Origin: Natribaculum luteum
GTDB taxonomy: Archaea > Halobacteriota > Halobacteria > Halobacteriales > Natrialbaceae
DNA: 64,000 nt
Reading direction: 5' to 3'
Assembly (NCBI RefSeq): GCF_023008545.1
Contig: NZ_CP095397.1
Span: 124,001 to 188,000 of the forward strand
Under the pieces are notes generated by a model that was not told the origin of the DNA, made no database searches, and saw only the letters and a program-made list of their open reading frames with translations. Below, piece after piece: positions 25,423 to 34,652 of the stretch (positions are counted from its first letter, which is position 1; every line of letters starts with the position of its first letter). A program made the position numbers and the translations under genes.

Positions 25423-26082
25423 ATGACCACCGTCGTCGAACTCGAGATCCCGGCCGACGCCTTCGGGATCTCTCGAACGTTCGAACAGGTGCCAACGTTC
25501 GAGTTTCAGGTCGGCGGTATGATCGGCGACGCTCCGCCGCTCGTCTGGGTGTCGGGCCCGGACAGAGCGACCGTCGAAGAGGCGCTCGAGGCAGATCCGA
25601 GCGTCGAAGTGCTCACGAATCTGACCGACGGAACCGACGATCGATGGCTGTACAGACTCGAGTTCGGACGCCAGGTGAAGCTGTTTCAGCAACTCGTCGC
25701 CGAGAACTCCGGTGCGGTCCTCGAGGCGTCGGGTCGGGACGGAACGTGGACGCTCAGGCTGCTCTTCGACGACCGCGACGCACTCTCTAACGCCCACGCG
25801 CTGTTCGAACAGTACAGTTTTCGGACGGTAGTGACGCGAGTGACGTCGATGGACGGCGCCAGCGGCGAGGGCTCACCGCTCACGAAGACGCAGTACGAGA
25901 CGGTGATCAAGGCCTACGAACTCGGCTACTTCGACGTCCCGCGGAAGGTGACGCTACAGGAACTCGCGGCGGAACTCGACGTCTCTCACCAGGCACTCTC
26001 GGAACGGCTCCGCCGGAGCCACGCTGCGCTCGTCAGCGCGGAGTTGTCGAACCGGATGGCACCGACGGGCGTCGATCCCTGA
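25423..26082 (+). CDS. HTH-10 (Bat/DmsR-type) transcription regulator
   Basis: A 219-residue regulator with an N-terminal sensor-like alpha/beta domain (residues 1-140) and a C-terminal bacterio-opsin-activator HTH: LTKTQYETVIKAYELGYFD near residue 154 and LQELAAELDVSHQALSERLR near 183. Proteins of this type activate the DMSO reductase and other anaerobic respiration operons in haloarchaea, so control of the adjacent fdh island is a reasonable inference. The start MTTVVELEIP was chosen over a Met six codons upstream because it opens the family domain. Confidence 0.82.
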   Translation: MTTVVELEIPADAFGISRTFEQVPTFEFQVGGMIGDAPPLVWVSGPDRATVEEALEADPSVEVLTNLTDGTDDRWLYRLEFGRQVKLFQQLVAENSGAVLEASGRDGTWTLRLLFDDRDALSNAHALFEQYSFRTVVTRVTSMDGASGEGSPLTKTQYETVIKAYELGYFDVPRKVTLQELAAELDVSHQALSERLRRSHAALVSAELSNRMAPTGVDP

Positions 26083-26500
26083 GCGGACCGGACTCGAGGG
26101 AGTTGTCTTGTATCGCCAGACAAATCTCTCGCCTGCCGGCACGGGAATATAACCCATATGTAAACATATATCACCAATACACGTTGAATAGGAACTTTTA
26201 TTCGGCTCTTATTCCGATATTGCGCTAACAAGTAGACTTATTATTGGACAGTCCATTAATACATTTGTCGGCGACGTGCCGACTGACGTATCGCAAGCGA
26301 ACCAGATCCCTGTGAGTGCCGGTGGATCACTCATGCTCAATCAGCGTTTCGCGACCACTCGTGGCTGTGTGGTCGCTCGTTACCCGCCCGCGACAGGTCG
26401 TCTCCTGCTATCCCCGTGACGATCCCGCGGTACCTTTTCCTGCGACATCGCTCGAGTGCGACGCCTCTCGGCGACAGAGAGACGGTCGGACGGCAAAGAA
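26083..26500. other. Intergenic region with promoter-like site and two hairpins; possible small RNA
   Basis: No protein gene is convincing. An AT-rich stretch (26150-26260) contains TGGAC-A-GTCCA (26245-26255) and ATTAATAC. It is followed by two exact hairpins: GTCGGC/GCCGAC (26267-26283) and GCGACCAC/GTGGTCGC (26351-26376). The order promoter-like, hairpin, hairpin could mark an unannotated RNA on the plus strand; there is no direct proof of transcription. Confidence 0.3.
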
Positions 26501-27172
26501 TCAGTAGATCAGTTCGTCGTCGTTCTCGACCATGTACAGCGTTCGGGCCGCGATGTTGACCGCGTGGTCGCCGACGCGTTCGAGGTCACGAATCGTCAAC
26601 AGGAGCCGTGAGACGTCCTGCAGGAGGACTTCGACTTCGTCGGGGGACTCGAGTTCACGCTCGATCAGGTCCCGGACGACGATCTCGCTGGCCCGTTCGG
26701 CGAAGTGATCGAGGTCGTCGTCGCGAACGGCGAGTTCGCGGCAGGCGTCGGTATCCTCGATGTCGTAGGCCTGCGTCGCGTCGTCGACCATCTCGAGCGT
26801 GAGTTCGCCCATCGCCTGGACGTCGACGTCGGGAAAGAGGTCGCGCTCGGCGTCGATCGTGTACTCTCCGAGGTTCACCGCGAGGTCGCCGATTCGCTCC
26901 AGGTCGGTGATGATCTTGAACGTCGACGCGATGAATCGCAGGTCGCTCGCGACAGGCTGTTGCAGTGCAAGCAGGTCGATACAGTCCTGCTCGAGGTCGA
27001 GGTACATCCGGTTGACCTCGCCGTCTCCCTCGATGACCTCTCGAGCGAGGTCTTCGTCTTTCTGTTCCAGGGCGTCGAGGCCCATCCGGAGTCGCTCCAT
27101 GACGACTTCGCTCATGTAACAGACGTCTTCACGAAGCTCCTCGAGTTGTTCCTGGTACGATTTTCTGGCCAT
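26501..27172 (-). CDS. phoU: PhoU phosphate-signalling protein
   Basis: A 223-residue PhoU of standard length with two three-helix bundles. Metal-binding ExxxD-type motifs: YLDLEQDCIDLLALQQPVAS...LERIGDLAVNLGEY in the first and RDLERVGDHAVNIAAR near the end. PhoU curbs phosphate uptake through the Pst transporter and relays phosphate status. This copy is far from the pst operons at 46-58 kb. The start MARKSYQEQL matches other PhoU proteins; a frame to 27214 is less likely. Confidence 0.9.
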   Translation of the reverse strand: MARKSYQEQLEELREDVCYMSEVVMERLRMGLDALEQKDEDLAREVIEGDGEVNRMYLDLEQDCIDLLALQQPVASDLRFIASTFKIITDLERIGDLAVNLGEYTIDAERDLFPDVDVQAMGELTLEMVDDATQAYDIEDTDACRELAVRDDDLDHFAERASEIVVRDLIERELESPDEVEVLLQDVSRLLLTIRDLERVGDHAVNIAARTLYMVENDDELIY

Positions 27173-27254
27173 GAATGGAACACCTCGTTCGGCGTTGATG
27201 TAGCTTGCGCTCACTTATCGATCATCATCACACCGATGGGTGTGATTTGGGAAC

Positions 27255-27614
27255 CTACCGGTCGAGGACCGGATCTTTCAGGGCGACGACTTCGGACATG
27301 ATCGCCTCGACGTTCTCCTCGTCGACGCCGTTACTCCGGAGCGCGTCCTCGAGGTGAGCACCGACCGCGTCGAAGTCCTCTTCGTCGATGTCGAGGTGGG
27401 CGTGCGCCTCGCGCATTCCGTCGCCCGTGTACTCGACGGGGCCACCAGCGACGGCGCTGATGAACTGGATCTGGTGTGCGCGCAGTTCGTCCATGTCCAT
27501 GCCCTCGAAGAACGGGACGAGCTGTTCGTCCGCCAGGACGCGATCGTAAAAGTCCGTAACGACTGCCTCTACGGCTACCCGTCCGCCAATATCACTGTAT
27601 ACTGATTGTGCCAT
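27255..27614 (-). CDS. glbN: Truncated haemoglobin, group I
   Basis: A 119-residue 2-on-2 globin of usual length. Helix B Tyr is in VTDFYDRVLAD near residue 24, followed by FFEGMDMDELRAHQIQFI, the YTGDGMREAHAH stretch with the proximal His near residue 70, and LDIDEEDFDAVGAHL. Such globins bind O2 or NO and often detoxify NO. It stands 82 bases upstream of phoU on the same strand, and the Cys-rich HTH-10 gene follows upstream; a shared response to oxygen or NO is possible. Confidence 0.9.
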   Translation of the reverse strand: MAQSVYSDIGGRVAVEAVVTDFYDRVLADEQLVPFFEGMDMDELRAHQIQFISAVAGGPVEYTGDGMREAHAHLDIDEEDFDAVGAHLEDALRSNGVDEENVEAIMSEVVALKDPVLDR

Positions 27615-27772
27615 TTCGTCGACTCGAGATTGTTCTGGACTCCGGATACGTCCTGTCGCGAATATACTCGGGTTTATTTAACTCACACGAGAAGTGATAG
27701 CATTGGTCAGAGTAAAGAATCACACGATCGTCCCGTCGAGATCGGATCGGTGGTCGCCACCCGACCTCGTGT

Positions 27773-28411
27773 TCACGCCTCGAGTACCTGATCGAGGAGT
27801 TTCGTCTGGGCGACGGAGAGGTGCTCGACGAACGTCGACGCCGAGATTCCCAGTTCGTCGGCGACGTCCTCGGCTGTCGCTCGCTTCGGCGACTCGAAGT
27901 ACCCCATCCGGTGGGCGGTCTCGAGTACTTCGTACTGGCGGTCGGTGAACTCGTTGCGGTCGACGAACAGCAGCGACTGGTCGCCGTCGTCGAGTCCGGA
28001 TCGGGTGAGGCGACAGATCGTGACGCCCGCAGCGCGCGATCGCAGGTCCGTGATCACCGTCTGGAGCGTGTCGATGTCGGGCGTGATGAACGACAGGACG
28101 AGTCGACCCTGCTTCGCGTGGAGGTCACGGACGGGACAGCCGTGTTCCGGGACGCGCACACACGGACAGTCGCCGTTGTCGTGTGTGTACCGGTAGATCG
28201 ACCGCGACTCGTCGGTGAAAACCTCGTCTGCGAGCGGCGATTCGACTGCGACGTCGGCGTTTGCGACCGTGAGTTCGCCGACGACTTCCTCCTCGGACGG
28301 GGTTCGTTGACCGAACGTGAGCGACTCGATCTCGAAATCCTCGCTGATCGAGGAGACGGGACAGGTACTCGCGCCGCGCACCTCGAGTTGCACGTGGATC
28401 CCGGAGGCCAT
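27773..28411 (-). CDS. HTH-10 regulator with Cys-rich sensor loop
   Basis: A 212-residue regulator. The N-terminal part carries ASTCPVSSI near residue 16 and, near 84-102, NGDCPCVRVPEHGCPVRD. These give four or more clustered Cys plus His, able to hold zinc or an Fe-S cluster. The C-terminal HTH is FTDRQYEVLETAHRMGYFE and ATAEDVADELGISASTFVE. The start MASGIHVQLEV is in family register. Next to a truncated haemoglobin, a redox, oxygen or NO sensor is a sensible hypothesis. Confidence 0.8.
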   Translation of the reverse strand: MASGIHVQLEVRGASTCPVSSISEDFEIESLTFGQRTPSEEEVVGELTVANADVAVESPLADEVFTDESRSIYRYTHDNGDCPCVRVPEHGCPVRDLHAKQGRLVLSFITPDIDTLQTVITDLRSRAAGVTICRLTRSGLDDGDQSLLFVDRNEFTDRQYEVLETAHRMGYFESPKRATAEDVADELGISASTFVEHLSVAQTKLLDQVLEA

Positions 28412-28513
28412 ACGTCGACAACTCGATCGTCGAATATAAGCGGGTTCCTTTCGCTTCCTCCCCACACCGTTCTCGGACGCGCCGTCGGATCACGTGGCCC
28501 GGTTCGATCCCGG

Positions 28514-29278
28514 TCAGATCTCCTCGAGCGCGAGTTGCGACTCGGGAAGGGTCTGGCCGCCGTCGACGACCAGCGTCGTTCCGGTGATGTACCCCGCTTT
28601 CTCCGACGCGAGAAACGCCACCGCGTGTCCGACGTCCTCGGGGTCGCCGAGTTCGCCTTTCGGGATGGACTGGCGCATTCGCTCGAGGTACTCCTCCCCG
28701 AGATCGTCGAGCCCACCCGTCCGAATATTACCGGGAAGCACCGCGTTGATCGTGATGTCGGTGTCTGCGACCTCCATCGCGGCGGTGCGCATGAACCCGA
28801 GCATGGCCGCCTTGCTCGCAGCGTAGTGCGTCCAGCCGGGATAGCCGACCATCGGGCCGGTGATCGACGAGGTGAGCACGATCCGCCCGTAATCCTGTGA
28901 CTTCATCTGCGGCAGACACGCCTGCACGGAGAGGAACGCACCCTTCGCGTTGACGTCGTTGACCTCGTCCCACTCCTCGACGGTCACCTCCTCGAGCGAC
29001 GCCGACGGATAGATGCCGGCGTTCGCACACAGCACGTCGATCCGACCGTACTCGTCGACGACGGTCTCGGCGAGCGACGCCGTCGACTCGCGGTCTGCCA
29101 CGTCGACGCCCACGGCCATCGCCTCGCCGGGCAGGTCGGCGGCCGTCTCTCCGGCTGTCTCCTCGTCGACGTCGGCGACGACCACCGTCGCACCCTCGCT
29201 CGAGAGCACCTCGGCGATTCCCGCTCCGATCCCGCTCGCTGCGCCCGTGACGATAGATACAGTGTCTGTTGATACCAT
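28514..29278 (-). CDS. Short-chain dehydrogenase/reductase (FabG-like)
   Basis: A 254-residue classical SDR using NAD(P)H. Motifs: TGAASGIGAG near residue 11, CANAGIYP near 89, SSITG near 138, YAASKAA near 152 (catalytic Tyr-x3-Lys), and C-terminal VTGTTLVVDGG. An acidic residue after the second strand (VVVADVDEE) favours NAD over NADP. A decayed second SDR lies 0.5 kb upstream. Likely a step of the catabolic cluster; the substrate alcohol or ketone cannot be told. Confidence 0.88.
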   Translation of the reverse strand: MVSTDTVSIVTGAASGIGAGIAEVLSSEGATVVVADVDEETAGETAADLPGEAMAVGVDVADRESTASLAETVVDEYGRIDVLCANAGIYPSASLEEVTVEEWDEVNDVNAKGAFLSVQACLPQMKSQDYGRIVLTSSITGPMVGYPGWTHYAASKAAMLGFMRTAAMEVADTDITINAVLPGNIRTGGLDDLGEEYLERMRQSIPKGELGDPEDVGHAVAFLASEKAGYITGTTLVVDGGQTLPESQLALEEI

Positions 29279-29809
29279 GGGCGATCGTCTGACGCTACCA
29301 CGGGTGGCAGCATATACCTGGAGTGTGACTCGTCCACTCGAGCGTCAGCAACGAGTCGTCGATTCACGTTGGTCGAGACGTGTCTATTACAACTCTTTCA
29401 CATTTAGTAAATTTATTATTGGGTATTTACTATTCACCAGATCAATATGAAATCCGATAGTATATCCAGTTCGATACCCAACTCGCTACGCCGTGACGAC
29501 AGCAAAACGACAAACCGCCGAATATCGTCGTCTAAAGGCAGTATCGCGAGTTATGAGGTCGATATGACGACCTCGGGAGTCGTCGATCGGGATCGTATCC
29601 GTCAGTCTCTGCTCACCACCAGAATAGCACGTTATAGCGACGTGTATCCGGTTATAACCAAAATATCGCCAACTATCGAAGCACGTTCCTAGAAGTGTGT
29701 CGTCCCCTTCCCGAAATATTAAATAATATTTAATATAATTACTGCAATCTGTTATAAACTCGCAGTCAAGCAAAACAAACAGACTAATAATTTATATCGC
29801 GGCCGCGAT
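29279..29809. other. AT-rich intergenic region
   Basis: Markedly lower GC than the neighbourhood from about 29385 to 29800, including a run of TAAATAATATTTAATATAAT near 29720. No open frame on either strand shows coding character. It precedes an SDR remnant and looks like decayed or laterally acquired DNA. Confidence 0.4.
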
Positions 29810-30127
29810 TGTCTCGAGTTGGACCGACAGATCGCTGGAAACGCGACACTGGTAACGGCCGCGAGGAGAGGTGACTCGAGGAAGCGAACACAGAGATCGA
29901 GACCGTCGCGACCGACGACGTCGTCGCCCTGCCGGGAGATTTCACACAGTACGACACGCGACTACGAGGAGGAGCTCGCAGACTGGAGTTCGGGCGTGGC
30001 CATAGAGCGGATTGGCGACCCGATGGAACGCATGGATCCAGTGGCATTTCTCTCGTCACCGTTCTCGGACGACAGTAACGGTGCGACCATCCCAATCGAC
30101 GGCGGATCGAGCGCGTCGAATCTGTAA
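29810..30127 (+). pseudogene. Remnant of a short-chain dehydrogenase
   Basis: The last 35 codons end in a clear SDR C-terminus: IERIGDPMERMDPVAFLSS then NGATIPIDGGSSASNL to the TAA/TGA region at 30125. Upstream, in another frame, EIETVATDDVVALPGDF matches the SDR strand-3 region. The Rossmann start, Asn and Tyr-Lys catalytic parts are missing, so the gene has lost its middle and its N-terminus. It probably derives from a paralogue of the intact SDR at 28514. Confidence 0.65.
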
Positions 30128-30309
30128 CGGCCGTCGAAGTCGACAGCTCGAGAGCTTGAGGCGACGTATCGACGCCACCCGGTTCGCTCCGCCGAGAGCA
30201 GTTTTGGCAAGGCAGCCGAAACTACGGTAACATTTTACATCACCATTATTCATTCACTGAATATCTTCCGTTACATATTTATGAGTCTATTATGTGGTCC
30301 CAACTGTTG

Positions 30310-31272
30310 ATGTATAACGGAAATCACACCAGCAGGAGGCACGTTCTGAAGAGTGCTGCGGCGATCGGCTCTGTCAGTGTCGTCGCGGGCTGTCTCGGGA
30401 GCAGTGACAAGGAGTTCGTCACGATCGGGACTGGCGGGACCGGTGGCGTTTACTACCCGCTCGGTGGAGGGATCGCTGACGTTCTGAATCAGGAACTGGA
30501 CAACATCGAGGCGACGGCTGAAGCGACCGGAGCAAGTGCCGAAAACTCGCGGCTGGTCGGCAACGAAGAGGCGACGATGGCGCTGGCTCTCGGAAACACG
30601 GTCCGACTTGCCGCCAACGGAGAGGGTGACTTCGACGAGTCGCTCCCGCTCCGAGCGGCGTTCGGTGCGTACACCAACCACACGCAGGTCGTCGTACCGA
30701 CGGATTCCGACGTCGAGACGCTCGCCGACCTCGAGGATATGAACGTAAGCGTCGGCGCACCCGGAAGTGGGACCGAGGTGATCGCCGGGGAACTGCTCGA
30801 GTGGTACGGACTGACCTACGACGACATCAACGAGGAACGTCTATCGTTCTCGGAAACATCAAGCGCGTTGCAAGACGGAAACGTCGACGCGGGCTTCTGG
30901 AGCGTCGCCTATCCGGCGTCGTCGATCGAAGAACTCGCCTCACAGCGGGACGTCCGGTTGCTTGACTTCCCGGAGGACGACCTCGAGGCGATCAACGAAG
31001 AGATGCCGTACTACTCGGCTTCGGAGATCCCCGCCGGCACGTATCCTGGGCAAGACGAAGCCGTCACCAATCCGGGCGTGACCAACACGATGATCGTCCA
31101 CGAGGACATGGACGCGGACTTCCTCTACGACATCGTCGAAGCGATCTTCACGAACCTCGACGACCTAGAGGAGATCCACCACGTCGCCGGCCAGTTCGAG
31201 GAGGCCGCGCGCGATGGCCCGATCGAACTCCACCCTGGCGCTGCAGACTACCTGGACGAGGCCGGCCTGTAA
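30310..31272 (+). CDS. TAXI-family TRAP transporter solute receptor
   Basis: A 320-residue lipoprotein that binds a substrate outside the cell. The N-terminus has a twin-arginine motif (SRRHVLKSAAAIG) and lipobox VAGC near residue 29. The TAXI body follows: VTIGTGGTGGVYYPLGGGIA, ASAENSRLVGNEEA and VSVGAPGSGTEV. A TATA box, CATATTTATG, ends near 30275, which predicts a start of transcription near 30296-30300 and supports the Met at 30310 over 30292. It is first in a three-gene TRAP operon. TAXI systems often carry dicarboxylates or glutamate-like acids. Confidence 0.92.
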   Translation: MYNGNHTSRRHVLKSAAAIGSVSVVAGCLGSSDKEFVTIGTGGTGGVYYPLGGGIADVLNQELDNIEATAEATGASAENSRLVGNEEATMALALGNTVRLAANGEGDFDESLPLRAAFGAYTNHTQVVVPTDSDVETLADLEDMNVSVGAPGSGTEVIAGELLEWYGLTYDDINEERLSFSETSSALQDGNVDAGFWSVAYPASSIEELASQRDVRLLDFPEDDLEAINEEMPYYSASEIPAGTYPGQDEAVTNPGVTNTMIVHEDMDADFLYDIVEAIFTNLDDLEEIHHVAGQFEEAARDGPIELHPGAADYLDEAGL

Positions 31273-31278
31273 CGTCGA

Positions 31279-31782
31279 ATGTCGTACGCTCGCGTTACGG
31301 CCAAACTGGCGCTCGTCGTCGCGGTCGTTGCCTGTACCGTGCTCGCAACGACGTCTGCCGGCACGGTAGTACACGTCGAACACGAACAGTCCGGTGAGAC
31401 GCTCGCCGTCTATTCGATCGACGAAGACGAGGAGTTCTCGATCTACTACGTCCACTCCTCGGAAAAGACGCCAATCCGAGAAGTGTACGTCGTCGACGAC
31501 ACGTCGATCGTCCAGCAACGCGAGGAGTACGGCTACTACGCGGCAGGGTTGGAGTTCGGCCGCGAAACGCAGCGCGTCGACGGCTGGACGGTGGCCGAAG
31601 TCGATCGCGAGGTCGACGAATTCGCCGTCCGAACCGCGGCGACGACCGAGCAACGACTGGTAATCGGAGACGAGAATCGATCGCTACAGACGTACACCGA
31701 TCCCTGGGAGACGATTACGATCTCTGCAGAGGACGTCACGTACCTCGAGTACGTCGTGTACAAAATAGCATCACTGGTTTAA
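31279..31782 (+). CDS. DUF1850 protein of the TRAP operon
   Basis: A 167-residue secreted or membrane-anchored protein: an N-terminal hydrophobic segment (LALVVAVVACTVLATTSAG), then a beta-rich domain with FSIYYVHSSEKTPIREVY and ETQRVDGWTV. DUF1850 genes commonly sit between the TAXI receptor and the fused permease. It starts six bases after the receptor stops. Its exact job is unknown; a TRAP accessory role is inferred from constant linkage. Confidence 0.85.
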   Translation: MSYARVTAKLALVVAVVACTVLATTSAGTVVHVEHEQSGETLAVYSIDEDEEFSIYYVHSSEKTPIREVYVVDDTSIVQQREEYGYYAAGLEFGRETQRVDGWTVAEVDREVDEFAVRTAATTEQRLVIGDENRSLQTYTDPWETITISAEDVTYLEYVVYKIASLV

Positions 31783-31789
31783 ATTAGGT

Positions 31790-33832
31790 ATGACTACGAC
31801 ACAAGATGGGAGAGGGGACGCGAACGACGGACTGAACGCCACGTCCGACGCGCCGACCAAAGAGCAGGGAAGTTATCTCAGTGGAACAGCTAAACGGCCG
31901 CTGAGCGGACGCATCGAGTTACTCGCCGTCGCGATTGCAGTCTCGCTCGGCCTCTATCACACGCTTACCGCTGGCTTCGGTGTTCCGGGGGCGTTTATCA
32001 ACCGACCGATCCACCTTGCGTTCGCGGCATCGCTCGTATTTATCTGGTACGAAGCCCACACGGGCGAACCATCGGATCGCGTTCCGTGGTACGACTGGAT
32101 ACTCGTTGCGATCACGCTTCCCAGCGTGCTGTATCTCAGCTACGCGATCAAATACGGCAGTCTCGCCGAGCGTGCAGGCCAGCCGCTGACCCTGGACCTC
32201 GTGTTCGGCATGCTAGCGATCCTGGTCGTACTCGAGATGACCAGACGGACGACGGGTATTATCCTTCCGACGATCGGCATAGCCTTCGTCGTCTACGCCC
32301 TGTTCGGGCCGATGATGCCCGGCATGTTCGCCCACCGGGGATACGGGTACGAACGAATCATCACCCACCTCTATCTCACCACGGAGGGCATTTTCGGAAT
32401 TCCTCTCGGTGTGAGCGCGACGTTCGTCGTGCTGTTTATCATCTTCGGGGCGTTCCTCGAGGTGAGCGGCGTCGGTGACTGGTTCATCGACGTCGCATAC
32501 GGCTACACCGGCCGGCTGTCGGGCGGCCCGGCGAAGACCTCGGTACTCGCAAGCGGGTTCATGGCCAGCCTCAACGGCAGCGCAGTCGCGAACACCGCCA
32601 CGACCGGGGCGTTTACGATCCCGCTGATGAAGCGAACCGGATTCGACGATCACTACGCAGCAGCGGTGGAGTCCTCGGCGAGCAGTGGCGGCCAGATCAT
32701 GCCGCCGGTGATGGGTGCCGGCGCGTTCATCATGGCCGTCTGGACCGGCATCTCGTACGTCCAGATCATCACTGCAGCCGCCATCCCCGCCATGTTGTAC
32801 TTCCTGTCTGTCGGTGCCGCAGTCCACTTCCGTGCAAAAAAGCGGGGCCACGAAGGGCTGCCAGCCGACCAGTTGCCCAACTCGAGCAAGCTGCTTCGGG
32901 AGGGAATTCACTTCACCATCCCGATTATCACGATCGTCTACCTCCTCGCAGCGGGGTACACAGCGATGTACGCCGGATTCGTCGCGATCGTCGTTACCGT
33001 GATCGTTGCGACGCCCATTTCGGGTGTCAAAAGCTTCCTCCTGGCAGTGAAGAACGGAAACTGGTCGACCGCGACCTCGCTCGTTGCCGCGTATGGCAAC
33101 GCTGCAGTCGACGCGTTCAATCGGGGTATTCAGATGGCACTGATCGTCGCAGCGGCGTGTGCGACGGCGGGTGTCGTCGTCGGCGTCGTCACGCTCACCG
33201 GTCTGGGTCTCAAGTTCAGTTCGATCGTCGCGAGCGTCTCCGGTGGCGTCCTTATCATCGGGCTATTGTTGACGATGATCACCGCGATCATTCTCGGGAT
33301 GGGGCTGCCGACGACGGCGGCGTACGTCGTCGTGGCGGCGCTCGGTGCACCCGCCCTGACCGAACTCGGCGTCGAACTGCTCGCAGCCCACCTGTTTATC
33401 TTCTACTTCGCGATTATCAGTGCGATCACGCCTCCGATCATGCTGGCGGTCTTCACGGCGTCCAGTATCGCCGACTCCGACCCGTGGAAGACGGGTCTGG
33501 CCGCGATCGGCATCGCACTCGTCGGCTTTCTCATTCCGTTTATGTTCGTCTACGGACCGGAACTCATCCTCATCGGTAGTTCGATCGACATCGTGCTCGC
33601 GGTGACGACCGCCGTCCTCGGTGTGCTCGCCGTCTCGGCGTCCACGCAAGCGTACCTCGTCACCGACACCTCACTCGTCGAGCGCGTCGCGCTGTTTGCT
33701 GCCGCACTCGGCCTGTTACTGCCCGGTCTCGTCACCGACGTTCCCGCACTCGCCGTGTTTCTCGGGGCGTTCGTCCGGCAGTACGTGGCCGTCAACGGCA
33801 GTCTCCCCTTCGCTTCCGCGGTGAGTCGATAA
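31790..33832 (+). CDS. TRAP transporter fused DctQM permease
   Basis: A 680-residue permease combining the small four-helix and large twelve-helix TRAP subunits. The polar N-terminus is followed by at least sixteen hydrophobic segments. The DctM signature is seen in GDWFIDVAYGYTGRLSGGPAKTSV...MASLNGSAVANTATTG near residues 225-270, SSASSGGQIMPPVMGAGAFIMA near 295, and LGMGLPTTAAYVV near 500. It uses an ion gradient, likely Na+, to import the substrate bound by the TAXI receptor. A short upstream gap of seven bases fits one operon. Confidence 0.93.
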   Translation: MTTTQDGRGDANDGLNATSDAPTKEQGSYLSGTAKRPLSGRIELLAVAIAVSLGLYHTLTAGFGVPGAFINRPIHLAFAASLVFIWYEAHTGEPSDRVPWYDWILVAITLPSVLYLSYAIKYGSLAERAGQPLTLDLVFGMLAILVVLEMTRRTTGIILPTIGIAFVVYALFGPMMPGMFAHRGYGYERIITHLYLTTEGIFGIPLGVSATFVVLFIIFGAFLEVSGVGDWFIDVAYGYTGRLSGGPAKTSVLASGFMASLNGSAVANTATTGAFTIPLMKRTGFDDHYAAAVESSASSGGQIMPPVMGAGAFIMAVWTGISYVQIITAAAIPAMLYFLSVGAAVHFRAKKRGHEGLPADQLPNSSKLLREGIHFTIPIITIVYLLAAGYTAMYAGFVAIVVTVIVATPISGVKSFLLAVKNGNWSTATSLVAAYGNAAVDAFNRGIQMALIVAAACATAGVVVGVVTLTGLGLKFSSIVASVSGGVLIIGLLLTMITAIILGMGLPTTAAYVVVAALGAPALTELGVELLAAHLFIFYFAIISAITPPIMLAVFTASSIADSDPWKTGLAAIGIALVGFLIPFMFVYGPELILIGSSIDIVLAVTTAVLGVLAVSASTQAYLVTDTSLVERVALFAAALGLLLPGLVTDVPALAVFLGAFVRQYVAVNGSLPFASAVSR

Positions 33833-34069
33833 CCGACCACGGGCACCCGGCCCGTAAAACTCGCACTCCTTTCGACAGTTTCGCGTGCAACGTGACACCT
33901 CGAGACTCGGCTCTCCCGTCTCCCGCCGACTCGTCGTGGCGATCTACCGCCGTCGCAAGAACTCGAGTGGCGAACACGCGGTCGCTGACATATACTGCCA
34001 GACAAACGGTGCAGCTATCGATCGCACGCAAGACGCGATCGAATGTGTACTGACGGTCGTCCAGTAGTG

Positions 34070-34489
34070 TTACACCACTACCGTCGGCCGGTCGAGCGAC
34101 AGAATCACCGACTGGGCGACGCTCCCGAAAAGCGCCTTTCCCGCGGGCGATCGCTGGCGAGCGCCGAGCACGACGTACCGGGCGTCCCGTTCTCGGGCGT
34201 AGTCGACGATCGAGTCGGCGGGTTCGCCGTCGAGACCAGCGATCTCGATCCGTTCGTCGAGGTCTCCGACAAGTTCTCGAAGGCGCTGCTCGGCGAGTTG
34301 CCGCCGGCGTAACACACCCTCTTCATCGGACGTCCCCGAGACGTGCTCACGTTGTAACTCGGCGAATTCCGGGGAATCGACGGCGTGGACGACGTGCAGC
34401 GGCTCGTCTAACGCTTCAGCGAGCGCGAGTCCCTCGTCGATTATCTGCTGTGCATCCGCTGACTGGTCGACTGCGGCGACCACAACCAT
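34070..34489 (-). CDS. Universal stress protein (UspA family)
   Basis: A 139-residue single-domain UspA. It starts with the strand MVVVAAVDQSADAQQII, and ends with the ATP-binding loop GARQRSPAGKALFGSVAQSV, a Gly-x2-Gly-x9-Gly-Ser-like pattern, then LDRPTVVV. It is convergent with the TRAP permease, 237 bases away. The role is a generic stress response or metabolite sensing; TRAP clusters often include such a gene. Confidence 0.88.
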   Translation of the reverse strand: MVVVAAVDQSADAQQIIDEGLALAEALDEPLHVVHAVDSPEFAELQREHVSGTSDEEGVLRRRQLAEQRLRELVGDLDERIEIAGLDGEPADSIVDYARERDARYVVLGARQRSPAGKALFGSVAQSVILSLDRPTVVV

Positions 34490-34541
34490 ATCTGTCCACT
34501 GGTATCACGGCAGTTAACTGTTGTGTCGGGAGAATACGAAT

Positions 34542-34652
34542 TCGCGCCGTCTCTCGAGCCGACCTCGTCACTCGAAGGCCGCGATACCGGCCAACTCACC
34601 GGATCGCGCCGTCTCTCGAGCCGACCTCGTCACTCGAAGGCCGCGATACCGG
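34542..34652. repeat. Tandem duplication of the gcdH 3' end
   Basis: A 49-base segment at 34542-34590 is repeated exactly at 34604-34652, with 13 bases between. The right copy contains the last codons and stop of the glutaryl-CoA dehydrogenase gene. The left copy lies outside it, beyond the stop. The identity points to a recent slip or recombination event. Confidence 0.85.

Noticed and set aside
29447-29773. Short open frames on both strands in the AT-rich region before the SDR remnant
   Set aside because: No motif, unlike codon use of neighbours, and poor start contexts.
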